Origin: Chromera velia
Taxonomy: Eukaryota > Sar > Chromeraceae
DNA: 20,000 bases
Reading direction: 5' to 3'
Assembly (NCBI GenBank): GCA_018398765.1
Contig: JAHBMJ010005907.1
Coordinates: 12,501-32,500 of the forward strand
Below the pieces are notes generated by a model, which made no database searches, was not told where the DNA came from, and saw nothing but the letters and a program-made list of their open reading frames with translations. Position 1 is the first letter of the stretch. Every line of letters starts with the position of its first letter. The translations under genes and the position numbers were made by a program. Of this stretch, positions 1 to 9,166 are shown piece by piece.

Positions 1-56
1 TTTGTCTGAAGAATGCGTGCCGCTGCTCGTGTGACAGTGCGGCTGTGTGTGCCTTC

Positions 57-196
57 AGCCCTGCGTCCTCGCACGAACCCGAAGAAGATAAGAGAGAACC
101 TAGACGGGAGGAAGAATGGGGAAGAATGAGGAAAGGAGAAACGATTATGTTCGAAGACGAAAAGGGGGGCAGCGAGACCATCTGTTTGACGTCCTG
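57..196 (+). other. Possible upstream exon of the same gene
   Basis: After a CCTTCAG acceptor-like site, a frame runs on without stop, encoding a very charged stretch (HEPEEDKREPRREEEW, then KGETIMFEDEKGG). A T|GTTTGA donor near 196-197 would leave the phase needed by the exon at 220 (T + GG gives Trp). The donor is weak, and the same frame stays open straight through the putative intron, so this exon is only a suggestion. Confidence 0.3.
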
Positions 197-219
197 CTCG
201 ATTTCATTTTTCTTTGCAG

Positions 220-1571
220 GGCCCACAATAGACAAAAAGTGGGATGAGTTTACGGAGAGCTGCGGGTGAGTCGAGCGGAAGCTAGACCGAGCTAAGGGAA
301 GATCATGCCTCCCTTCGTCATCCTTCCTGTGCGTCCTTCTGTCGATGAAAAAGTAGCTACGTGCGAGACACTGCAGTTGCTTGTGTCTTTTGATATGCAT
401 GGCAGGCCCGAAGCGTGTGGTGGAGGGCGCCTGCCTGGACAAGGGTCTTTCATGGCCATGGCATGTCTCTGCAAGTCGATTTTTCTTTCTGCGATTTCGC
501 GGAAGTGTCGGTCCTGCTCTTCGTTTCTTTCCCTTCCTTCCCTTTGATTTTTCCATATGGGAGTGGTTCTGCGCGCCCGCGAGCAAGCAACAAAAGGGCG
601 TGGAGTACATCAGTACTTTTTCCTCCTTTTTCGGTTCTGGATGCGAGTGTTTGTTTGTGTCTTCTGCACAGGTACCGGTCCTACCTCGGCAACCCCATTA
701 GTTCGTCTAGGGCATTTGACAGAGACTTTGCAGGGAAGACTGTTGAGGGGTGGACTGGGACTGTGTGGAGCATCCATGAGGGTCCGTTATCTCTTCCTTT
801 AACTTCATGCGTGCGTGTGTGAGGGAGAGAGAGGCGGTGAATGTGTGAGAGAGACTGGGAACAATATCTTTCTAACTCTTGCTGACCTTTTTTGTAACTT
901 TTCTTTTCTCCCGCACTCTAGCTGAAGACCTGTCCTCTGATGAGCAGATCTAGGTCTTCGTCTTTTCTACTCTACGTACATTCAATTTCAAGATTGTGTT
1001 TCCTCGTCTCTCCATGACATGCTGCACTCTGCAGGGTCGTGGTCGACCAGCCAGGTGTACATTCGGTCGGTCAGCTCTCTGCTGAAATTCACTTCTGCAG
1101 GGGAGTTAGGTGAATCATTGTTCGTGATGTCCGAAAGGAAAGCAACGAGGCGTGAAGCTGCCCACCAGCCAGTCGAAGGGACCTGTGTGTCTGCCTGGTA
1201 TTACTTTCCTTGACTCACTGACTGACTGACTGACTGACTGACTGCTTGACTGCTTGACTGCTTGACTGCTTGACTGCTTGACTGACTGACTGACTGACTG
1301 ACTGACTGACTGACTGACTGACTCACTGACTCACTGACTCACTGACTGACGCAGTGGCTGACGCAGTGGCTGGCTGGCAAAACTCATGGCTAACCGACCC
1401 AATGCCTTTTTGAGTGCAGAATGTGGCCCAGCCAGTATCCACGACAGGATGCTCCCGATTTGAGTGAGTCCAGCAAGAGAGATGGAATCTCATCTTTCTT
1501 TGTAGACCTGTTTCCCAACTGTCCCATTTCTTCTGTTCTGCGTCGCATTGGGTCCCTTTTCTCCCCCTTCG

Positions 1572-1612
<41 letters not shown>

Positions 1613-3519
1613 TCTGTCTGTGTGTGTGCATGTGTGTGCGCGCGTGTGTGAGCCTGTACTACCCATTTCTACCTTTCCAGCTTGTCTTTGATTGTTTCTC
1701 TTTTTCTCTTCCCCCTTCCCGTCTCCTTGGTTTTCGTTCACTCAAGTCTCTTCTGCCTCTCTGAAGTCTATCCGTTCCCGTGCTGACTGATTGTGTAACG
1801 GCTACCGATGCACTCACTTCTTCCTGCAGGATTGTTTTTCGGAACGGAACTCCATGAACAGATCGCCGAGGTGCAGCCAGGTGGGTCTGGCAGTGTTTTT
1901 GTCTTTGGAAGGGCGAGGAGGAATCCCTTCCCGCTAGTTTGTGCGGAAGGAAGTGTGGGTTCCCTAGCATTCTCCTGTCTTTCTGTTGTGATCTGTATGG
2001 GCGGTACAGCCGGAATGGCTGGCTTCAAGACTGCTCACCTTTGTGATTTTGGAGATGCACTTTCGTACTCTCATTTGCTGAAACAGTGCCCTCACTGTGG
2101 TTTGTACATTTTGTCTGTATGTCCACAATGTGCATAAGTCCGTGTATACATGTACATGTGTATATACATGTGTAAACCATGTACACCCGTCTGTCCGTCC
2201 TGAGCCCTTTTCTTCTCTTCTCTTCTCTGTGTGCAGGCCAATGGGTGTCTGTGGACTTCACGTTTCTCTCTCTGGGCAGGAGGTACGTCGGTCTGCATGG
2301 GTCTGTACTGGGATCGAGAGGGGCGGGGTTGGTTGGGGACTGGATGGCAGTGTTGTGAATGAAAGACGAAGCCGCACTTCTAACCTCCTCCCCCCGTCAT
2401 GCGTATTTTCCCGATGAGTCGCTGTCTCATCCCAGTAACATCGCTGTTGGCTCGACTGCTTTGTTTTTGGTTTGCAGAGGCCAACCTCACATTGGAAATT
2501 TGTGGAGACTTCAGAGAGCTGCCAGCCCTCCCGAGTTTGTCGAAATGCAAGAGAGCGAGAGAAGTCTGCACCAACTTTTGGGCTCAGTGCTCGGCCTGCC
2601 GCGCCCTTTTCCGTCGTTCTTGGCTGGTCAGACAGGCGGGCCGCGGGTGGTGCGTGTTTTCGGTGGTCCCCCCCCTGGTTTCTTTGCGGGTGTTCCCCCG
2701 GGGGGCATGGGGGAGGGGGACGAGGAGGACAGCGAGGGGGAAGAAGAAGAAGGAGGGGACATTGGCGTCCGGATGCCTCGACATGGGGGGGGAGGGGGTC
2801 CGGGGGGAATGCCTGCCGTGCATGTGATACCAGATCCCCATCGCATCAAGGAGACTATGGAGACAGAGCGGGAAGGTGAGGGGAGCAGTGGGGAGTCTGT
2901 GGAAGGTGCAGGGGGTGATGAGAAAGGAGCGGGGGGGAATCTGGGGTCGCAAGGGGAGAGAGAAGAGAAACAGCTAGGAGGTGATGTCAAGCAGGAGTCA
3001 GAATTGGAAAAAGTTCCTGGGGGCTCTGTTCATTCGACAGAAGCCGTCAAGGACCCCCCTGTGGTTCCCTCAGGCAGTTTGGGAAATGGGGGGGATGTGT
3101 TGGGCTCATCTGAATCTCGGGAGACGGGGGGGGGTGACGTGAATTCGAACGGTGTGGATTCGGGAGACTCTGGAGATGGTGGCTTGAGAGTTGGAGTGGG
3201 CGGGGTGTCCGACGGGGATCCTCAGGGGAGGGTTGGGGGTGCTCAACAAGGGCAAGGAGGGAGTGGTGTTTCGAGTAGTTTACCTGATCCGCCCGCACCA
3301 GAGACGGCAGGGTCTTTAGACGACGCTGTGAAAGCACAGGACGCGCGGCTTCTAAACTCTGAGAGTGCGGCCTTCGTACAGGCAGAAACTGAGAATGCGG
3401 GAGCTATCTCCGGGACCGCCGGGGATCAGGAAGCTGAGCCTGACAGAGGCGTTTCTGCCGAGGATCCCGGGAAACAGAATTCAGATCCTTCTGGAAAAGC
3501 TGAAGAATTGATGTCTTGA
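220..3519 (+). CDS. Spliced gene: putative wolframin-type OB-fold protein with long acidic Gly/Ser-rich tail (5' end unresolved)
   Basis: Seen: exons 220-265, 672-781, 1420-1463, 1830-1880, 2237-2282 and 2478-3519, all bounded by AG/GT and, where adjacent exons could be joined, in matching phase (for example 1463 A + GA gives Arg, 1880 G + GC gives Gly, 2281-2282 AG + A gives Arg). The stop is TGA at 3517-3519. Early exons encode WDEFTESC and then FAGKTVEGWTGTVWSIHE; later ones MWPSQY, DLRLFFGTELHEQIAEV, and QWVSVDFTFLSLGR followed by GQPHIGNLWRLQRA. The order 'W..F...CG', 'EGWTGTVWSI', 'DL.LFF', 'GQWVSVDFTF.SLG', 'HIGNLWRL' resembles the wolframin C-terminal OB fold (WCOB); this is recalled by eye, not searched. 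From about base 2630 the last exon encodes about 300 residues rich in Gly, Glu, Ser and Asp, including an EDSEGEEEEGGD stretch, predicted disordered. No membrane segment is seen. The true start lies upstream or before the window. Exons between 782 and 1419 are unresolved. Confidence 0.7.
782..1419 (+). other. Intronic stretch with unresolved small exons
   Basis: This interval separates the exon ending at 781 (one base left over) from the one starting at 1420 (needs two bases before it), so at least one small exon must lie here. Acceptors are visible before 922 (CACTCTAG), before 1035 (CTCTGCAG) and before about 1101 (ACTTCTGCAG). One phase-consistent chain gives Ala-Glu-Asp-Leu, then VVVDQPGELGES, joining MWPSQY. 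It uses a 10-base micro-exon with a weak GTCCTC donor and is therefore speculative. RNA reads would settle it. Confidence 0.4.
1210..1350. repeat. TGAC tetranucleotide microsatellite
   Basis: About 140 bases of TGAC repeats inside an intron of the first gene, interrupted in the middle by a block of TGCT-TGAC variants and at the end by TCAC-TGAC variants. A short imperfect echo (GCAGTGGCTGAC twice) follows up to about 1378. The block order TGAC, TGCTTGAC, TGAC, TCACTGAC indicates slippage expansions of different ages. Confidence 0.95.
1571..1650. repeat. CT then GT dinucleotide tracts in intron
   Basis: A (CT)n run of about 35 bases is followed by a (TG)n run with CA and CG interruptions. Both lie in the intron 1464-1829. 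The CT run is pyrimidine-rich but too far from the acceptor at 1829 to be its polypyrimidine tract. Confidence 0.9.
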
Positions 3520-4053
3520 TTTCAGATTTCAGGCATGTTTTACCGATGAATTGACTAATGAATTTATGGAACACTGGCATTCTGATATTTTCATTTTGAA
3601 GCGGATGTAAGCGGATGAAAAGTGAATGATATGCATGTATTGCTATCATAAAAAATTATAATTCGTATGATAGTTAATTTGCTTCAAAAATCTTCCAGAC
3701 TAACATTTGTTTATTGTATTTTTGTTACTACTCGTACGTGTAGCCAGAATTTTTATGTGAATTTTCGATGTTTCTTAAGGCCTCGGATTTAGCTTAACTG
3801 CCCTCTGAGCTAGAACGCTTGACACACAAATTTTTTTGCATTACATGCGAATACGTACAGAAACAAACTTTTTTCAAATTAAAACAAACCCCCAATCATC
3901 GTTTTTTTAAAATTATTCCACTTCTAGTTCCACTTCTTACTATTTGGTTAGTATAGTTTGGTTAAGTCTGGTTTAAAATTTTCTAGACCCTGTTGTCTTC
4001 ATTTATGATAAAACCCAATATGTGAGACAGTGTTTTTTCTAACTCTGTATAAG
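3520..4053. other. AT-rich 3' flank of the first gene
   Basis: Composition shifts from GC-rich coding to AT-rich directly after the stop. A small hairpin (CTATCATA at 3643-3650 pairing with TATGATAG at 3666-3673, 15-base loop) lies about 125 bases past the stop. No canonical AATAAA signal is seen close to the stop. A dispersed repeat (3745-3880) lies further on. No coding evidence. Confidence 0.6.
3745..3880 (+). repeat. Dispersed repeat, copy A
   Basis: Shares the order of motifs CAGAATTTTTATG, GAATTT-CGAT, CTCGGATTTA, GCCCTC-GAG, ACAAA and AACAAACTT with 12086-12230 in the same orientation. The copies are diverged, with small indels. No terminal inverted repeats or target duplication were found, so the class is unknown. 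Confidence 0.6.
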
Positions 4054-4061
4054 AATCAATA

Positions 4062-4296
4062 CTAGGCGACGCACAATGATAAAAAAAAAGAAAAAAAAAA
4101 TTTGGAGAAGCCTAATCTTTTTTATATTTTTTTTTCTATTATTTTATTGGAAGTGCTAAACATATAACAAAAACACATCTAACTAAAAAACCTACCTTTG
4201 CTAAGTTTGCTTGGACCTTTGACCACCAGATTAAAAAAAAAAAAAAATCTCGACATGTCTATTCTTTTTTTTTTTTTACCACTGTGCGTCCCCTAG
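4062..4296. mobile_element. hAT-like MITE, 235 bp, with perfect 8-bp target duplication
   Basis: Seen: terminal inverted repeats of about 27 bases, CTAGGCGACGCACAATGAT plus an A run on the left, and the complement of CTAGGGGACGCACAGTGGT plus an A run on the right. The flanks are exact 8-base direct repeats AATCAATA (4054-4061 and 4297-4304). An 8-bp duplication with short C/TAGGG-type termini is typical of the hAT superfamily. The interior is AT-rich with no ORF, so the element is non-autonomous and would need a transposase in trans. The perfect duplication suggests it is younger than the larger relative at 16383-18236. Confidence 0.88.
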
Positions 4297-4304
4297 AATC
4301 AATA

Positions 4305-4800
4305 ATAAGATGCTATAAAATAGCCATTAATGATGATTGAGGGTTTTGTTATGCATGTCGGTTTAATTATTATTCGCTAGACTGACGAAACATAAAGTTT
4401 GTGCATGTACTTGCGCCTGCATGCTCCCGCCTCTGCTCCATTTGTACATTATTTTTAGTATATTTCAGTATATACTCTTGCTATGACTCTATGAGCAGGT
4501 TTTATGAGCTTAATCATATATATTTTTTAAAATAATTCATTTTTATACTATAAGAAGATTTTATGAGTTTGAATATTTATTTTTAAAAAAGAAGTGCTGC
4601 AACGTTTTTAACTATTATGTCTTTTTGCTTGAGTGGAAAGTCTTTCCTCTTATTTTTTAAATCAGTGCTTAATTGATTTACAGTCCTAATTATACCTAAT
4701 TATTTCCAATTATGTTTACTTTACTCTACTTTACTCTATAAAGAAATTAAACTGAATGACTTTAATAAGAAAAAACAAATGCGTGCAAAAAAAAATGATA
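4305..4800. other. AT-rich spacer, nothing recognised
   Basis: About 500 bases of low-GC sequence with A and T runs. No open frame of useful length, no splice signals in context and no further repeat ends were recognised. Confidence 0.6.
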
Positions 4801-4802
4801 AA

Positions 4803-4856
4803 TGGTTTAGTGGTATGATGATTGACTGCGGAGCAAGAGGTTGAAAGTTTAATTCC
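4803..4856 (+). other. tRNA-like block with pol III A and B boxes (SINE head or tRNA relic)
   Basis: TGGTTTAGTGG at 4803-4813 fits the tRNA D-arm / A box. AGTTTAATTCC at 4846-4856 is a degraded T-arm / B box (consensus GGTTCGANTCC). The 32-base spacing between boxes is right for a tRNA without a long variable arm. Between them, GATTGACTGCGGAGCAAG looks like a poorly paired anticodon arm, and the acceptor stem does not close. A functional tRNA is therefore unlikely; a tRNA-derived SINE head or pseudogene is the better reading. Confidence 0.5.
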
Positions 4857-4875
4857 AAGGAAGGTCACTTTCAAG

Positions 4876-5230
4876 ACAGAAACCAGAAAATACCATACAA
4901 ATCAAGAAAAGGCCACAGAAATCAGGAAACACCACACAAATCCAGAAAAAGCCACAGAAATAAAAAAAAAGCCACAGAAATCAGGAAACACCACTGTGTG
5001 ACACAAATCAAGAAAAAACCACAGAAATCGGGAAATTCCACATAAATCAAGAAGAAGCCACAGAAATCAGAAAACACTACACAAATTAAGAAAAAAAAAA
5101 CAGAAATCAAAAAACCATAGAAATCAGATAAATGAAACCACGAAGATTAAAAGAGTACCATAGAAATCAGAAATCGAATGTAGACTATGCGATACACAGA
5201 AATCGATTTTGCACTACAGAAATCAAACCT
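4876..5230. repeat. Degenerate 19-20-bp minisatellite
   Basis: About 15 or more degenerate units of the type CCACAGAAATCAGGAAACA, alternating with CCACACAAATCAAGAAAAAG, so that a dimer of about 40 bases is visible. Order decays toward the right, where isolated AGAAATC cores remain. It begins directly after the tRNA-like block and may be its expanded body. A cysteine/phenylalanine-rich open frame on the - strand is a by-product of the repeat. Confidence 0.85.
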
Positions 5231-5513
5231 GAATTCATACTATGCTTTCTGGTGCGCAGCCGATCTTGTGTGGTAAGCCTTACCCGATTTTGACTGCGCA
5301 TTCTACACAAATATAAAAATATCCGATTTCGAGACTTTGCAAATCTGAAAATCTGAATAGCCGAATAGTTGGAATCATCGGATGAAGGGATCAGGTCAAA
5401 AGTCAGCCCCCGGAACTGCTAGTCAGTGACTCGAAACGAACCAAGCCCCTCAGGCTTTGAGCATCCTTTGAGCACCTTTCGACCTAAACTTGACTACGAA
5501 TCTTGAAGTAAAC

Positions 5514-5970
5514 TGTGAGAGTAAACGCATGCATCTAAGCGTGCGTCAGGTGGGCGCCGAGCGTTCTGTGAGCACGTCAGCCATCCACGCGAGTGAAGAG
5601 TATTGCGAACGGCGTGAACGCATGTTTGAGTGCATTAGCGTCTGACTCCTTGATCGAATAGTGAGGCTGTACGAAGGCTCGGTCTGTTCAGTCGGTTCAT
5701 GATAAAGAGCATCCTCAGATGGCAGTCTGATCAGTCTGTGTATTATGTTTGGAGCGTCAAGGTCCTGCGCATTGGATCGAACGCGCGGTCTTCGTTTAAG
5801 TGAATTCTAGATTGCCGTCTCTTTCAATTTCTCTATTGTTACTGAATGGATTTTCCTGTCTGGACTGAGGACTGCGACCCGGTAGGTCAGACTTCCCGTT
5901 TAGCTGTTTGAGCGTTACCCATTTTCGTTACCTGACTGTTCTAGTCTGTTCTAGATAACGTTTACCGTCA
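5514..5970 (+). repeat. 5' long terminal repeat
   Basis: Starts TGTGAGAGTAAAC and ends ACCGTCA, with the TG...CA borders usual for LTRs. It is 457 bp, the same length as the right copy, with no internal gaps by eye. Its last 110 bases differ from the right LTR at one position only, while the first 310 carry most of the differences. Confidence 0.95.
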
Positions 5971-6070
5971 TAAATTTGCTGTTCCCAGGCGTGGGCACTT
6001 CATTCTTTCCCTTGATCTGCATTAATCTGTCTCCTGATTCCTCTTCTGTTTTTTTGCTATTCCTTCCAAC

Positions 6071-7189
6071 ATGGTGAATACATCTGCTGGCAGTGCAGGC
6101 GGTGCTCCAGACATACAGACGATTAAGTTGCCTGATCTGCACTGGGTCAATCCTTTCGAGTGCAAGGTCTCGTTTGCAACCGTTCTGTTGTCTAAGGATG
6201 AGAACCTCAAGGCCATCTTCCGGAAGGAGTTTCGGCTCTGCAAAGAATCGCACAAGGCGACCACCGAGTACATGCTGGCCACCAAACACGTTCCGGATAA
6301 GGCGGACCAGGTGTCTCTTTGGAAGCTTTCCCTCCTCTGGGGTCTGAGGAAGGACCCTGACCTCGTTCATGAGGTCTCTGTTGCTGTGGAAGAGAGGAAG
6401 GAGTATGCCGATCTCTTGGAAGCCGTCTCTGACGTAGCCACCGAGAAGAAGGAGATCGGTGCAAAGTCCTCTTGAGAGAAGCTCCTTGCTCTCCGAAGGA
6501 ATTTAGAGAAGGAGGACATTGTATCTGCCGTCGGTCGTCTGAAGAAGTGCCTCTGAGATGGAGGCAAGGCAGGTTATACTGCGCCCGACGACCTGAAGAA
6601 GAGAGCCCTTAAGAATGTACTCACCAAGTTTGAGTACAATGATGCCTCGGAGAAGGCCACCGAAAAGCATGATAAAAAGATCGCCGCGCTGACGTGCGAT
6701 GAGATTCTTCCTTTCGTTGAGAGGAAGGTAGAGGCGGCAGAGTTGCTTGCAGTGAAAATCGCCTTCTCTTCCCATCCCCATCATGAGTACAGGGCAGCTG
6801 CCTCAGGTTTACATGGGGGGTCTGGAAAAGAGAAAGGGGGGAAGGAGAAGAAAAGAAAGAAGAGGGAGACATCGTTTCAGTCTTCAGGAAACAGAGACAG
6901 AAATGCAGGTACCGCTGCTGCTTCCAGTCAGGGTGGCTCGAGTTCGTCCTCCCACCCCTGTCCCAACTGCAGGCACCTGAAGCACTATGATGAGGCAAAG
7001 GGTTGCCCCGCCAAGAATATTAGGTGCTCTGTCCCCGGATGCAATCAGACGGGACACTATACTAAATGCTGTCTGCTGAAGAAACAGAAGCAGCAGCAGG
7101 CAGCAGCTGCAGGGGTGAGGGTGCAGAAAGGGACTATGTTCAAGCTCCGTGAGGTTCCCCAGGGGACTTTCACGGACCAGGATTTTTAA
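6071..7189 (+). pseudogene. gag: copia gag (capsid / nucleocapsid), broken by two stops
   Basis: ATG at 6071 is the first ATG of a frame that stays coding to TAA 7187-7189, about 100 bases after the LTR. Two TGA codons interrupt it (6473-6475 and 6554-6556); the sequence on both sides keeps the same frame and character, so these are nonsense mutations, not ends. The N-terminal part is helical and charged as in copia capsids. A Lys/Arg-rich basic stretch (about 6815-6870) precedes two zinc knuckles (6959-7072): C-x2-C-x4-H-x6-C followed by C-x4-C-x4-H-x4-C (GCNQTGHYTKC), which would bind the RNA genome. A Gln/Ala-rich stretch and the stop follow. Full length would be about 372 residues, normal for copia gag. 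Confidence 0.88.
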
Positions 7190-8325
7190 ATGGCCCCTGG
7201 GCCGCCCTCCCCCAGTTCCAGTCCAGCTGCTAGGGGGGGGCAGGGGCCAGTAAGAAGGCTGGCAGTGGGCGTTTCGTGAGGGCAACCTTGTGGAATGCCG
7301 AGAAGAGGGGGTGGGAGTTTGGTGGGGAAACGGATGAAGTGAGAGTCGTTACGTCTGTTGAGTCCTTTGTTGGTGTGACGAGGGAAGATAATGGAGAGAT
7401 GATTGCCGATTCCGGGGCCTCAAAGAGTCTCGTTCCCCCCTCGTTTAACAGGTATGTTGTTTCGTATGTTGACCAGGCTGTCTCGTTTCGTCTCGCCTCT
7501 AATGCTGCCCCCCTCTCTGTGAGAGGGGTCAAGACATTTCACCTTCCGTTTGTCGATGAATGGGGTGGTGTGCACATCGTTTCTGAAGAAGGGTGCTAGG
7601 AAGGGTGTAGTCACGAGTCAATCGGTCGTCCGTTGTTTGCTTGTGGGAGAAGAAAGTTGTCTCTCCCAAGAGAGGAGAGTTCCTCTGAACCTGGGTGGGT
7701 CTGGTTGAAGGATGTGCATGGGGAGAGGTTTCGTTCTCCTGTTGATCGGACGGGCAATGTTCCAATTCTCCGTCTTGCGAAGGTTGAGGAAGCGGTTGTT
7801 GCTGCCAATGTTTGTCGTTCTGTTTCTCCCTGTCCCCTCCAACAGTCTGCTCTCTCTGGACAGGCAAAGATTTCTCCTGAGAACAGATCGCACCTTTTGT
7901 TTGTCCTTCACTCCCGTCTCGATCATGCGACTGGGCAGTGTTTGGAGGCCATATTGAAGGAGAAGAGGATGGGGGTGCAATTTTCTGTGAAAGAGTGCAA
8001 AGAGGTGAGAGACACGTGTAAGGCATATCATATTGTGAACTTTCGGAGGAGAAAGTTGAAGAGAAGAGGTGTAGCAGCGGGGATGCGAAAGCGTTGTCGC
8101 AAGGTGGATGAGTCTTCTGTTTATGAGGATGATGAGGAGAAGGAGCCAGAGCCTGCGGGTCCGGGGGGACAGTTCAACGTCAACATCTACCACGACCTGA
8201 AAGATATGAAGAGAAAGGGGATCGGAGGGTTTCGTTACGTGTCTGTCATTGTTGATTTGCAGACGCAAAGGAAATCGTTGTGGGCGTTGCGGTCAAAAGA
8301 TCATGCAGTGCATCACCTGATCTCC
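7153..8325 (+). pseudogene. pol: copia pol part 1: aspartic protease and integrase zinc domain
   Basis: Lies one frame back (-1) from gag and overlaps it at 7153-7189. The protease catalytic motif DSGAS is at 7408-7422, as in copia proteases that act as dimers to cut the polyprotein. The integrase N-terminal zinc site follows: His at 7909-7911 and 7924-7926 (H-x4-H), then Cys codons at 7996 and 8017. The residue expected as the last Cys of a C-x2-C pair is Tyr (TAT, 8026-8028), one transition from Cys. The first catalytic Asp of integrase is at 8254-8256 (VIVDLQ). In-frame TAG codons occur at 7231-7233 and 7597-7599. The frame ends at a shift around 8321-8328. Confidence 0.85.
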
Positions 8326-9166
8326 TAGACTCGTCGGTGGGAGAAAGCCGAAGGTTGTGCACTCAGACAACGGAGGCGAGTTCATTTCTGATCTCTACCT
8401 CTCGTTTTGTTTCTCAGTTGAGGGAGGGGGGATTGCAACTCAGTTCGGTCCTCCTCTGACTCCCGAAGTGCAGGCATTTATTGAGAGAGTGAACGACGAA
8501 TTCTTTTCTCTTTTGAACAAAGTTCTCTTTCAGCGTTCTCTTCCCTTTTATCTCTGGCCTGTCTTCATCCCTGGAATTGCCAATTCTCTGAATGAGGTTG
8601 TTCACGGCTCGACTGGCCTTTCCCCGAATTGTGCTCTTTTTGGTGTGCGTTCGGGGGTGCCCCCTGTTGCCCCGGAGGATGTTGTTCGCTTGTCCGATCC
8701 CTCTTGCCATCAGCGTTTCATTGCTGGCAGTCCTGTTGAAAAGAGTGAGAGAGCTCTTTTTAGGGAAGTGATCAGTCCGCAGTCCATCTTTGTGTTGATT
8801 CGGAGAGGGAGACAGTGGAGGCCTCTTTGCGTTCACCCCAGCCACATTCAGATGGAGTCGTGGTTAGGGGTGAAGCGTATTGATTTTGACAAAGATGGCA
8901 GAAGCAATGTGGTTGCAGAGAGAAAGACAGATTCCGTTGTGGGGAGAGGATCCGTTTGGGTTAGTTGGGGAAAAGAAGACAACCAGTCAGATGCAGACAA
9001 TGCAGAGACTGGGGGTGAGGCGTCTGATGAGGACGTTTCTCATCCGGTCCGTCAGCTTCCTCGTTTTCCCCGAGGCGTTCGCATGCCTTGTTTGTAGGGT
9101 GTTCTTGCCCGATGGTCAGATGGGGCCCTGTTCCCAGGGCAGATTGTGAGGGAGGGGGAAAAGTAA
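8321..9166 (+). pseudogene. pol: copia pol part 2: integrase catalytic core and C-terminal region
   Basis: Frame changes by one base near 8321-8330 and then continues. HSDNGGEF holds the second catalytic Asp (8366-8368), and FIERVN holds the catalytic Glu (8483-8485), so the DDE triad is present. The block NSLNEVVHGSTGLSPNCALF is the usual copia sequence after the core. Only about 37 residues separate the first and second Asp, shorter than the roughly 50 usual in copia, so a deletion probably accompanied the frameshift. An acidic linker (SDADNAETGGEASDEDV) precedes the next domain. In-frame stops: TAG 9095-9097 and TAA 9164-9166. This enzyme would have joined the cDNA to host DNA. Confidence 0.88.

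Noticed and set aside
4922-5110. Cys/Phe-rich - strand frame that looks like a membrane peptide
   Set aside because: It is produced entirely by the 19-20-bp minisatellite.
4876-5230. CRISPR-like array
   Set aside because: Units are directly adjacent and degenerate, with no constant repeat separated by unique spacers, in a eukaryotic context.
5971-6000. Primer-binding site after the left LTR
   Set aside because: No TGG start complementary to a tRNA 3' end and no match to the initiator-tRNA anticodon arm used by some copia elements; only a 4-bp-stem hairpin is seen.
7618-8268. 216-codon open frame on the - strand inside the copia element
   Set aside because: It is antisense to the protease/integrase region, whose + strand motifs (DSGAS, H-x4-H, catalytic Asp) are clear; no domain on the - strand.
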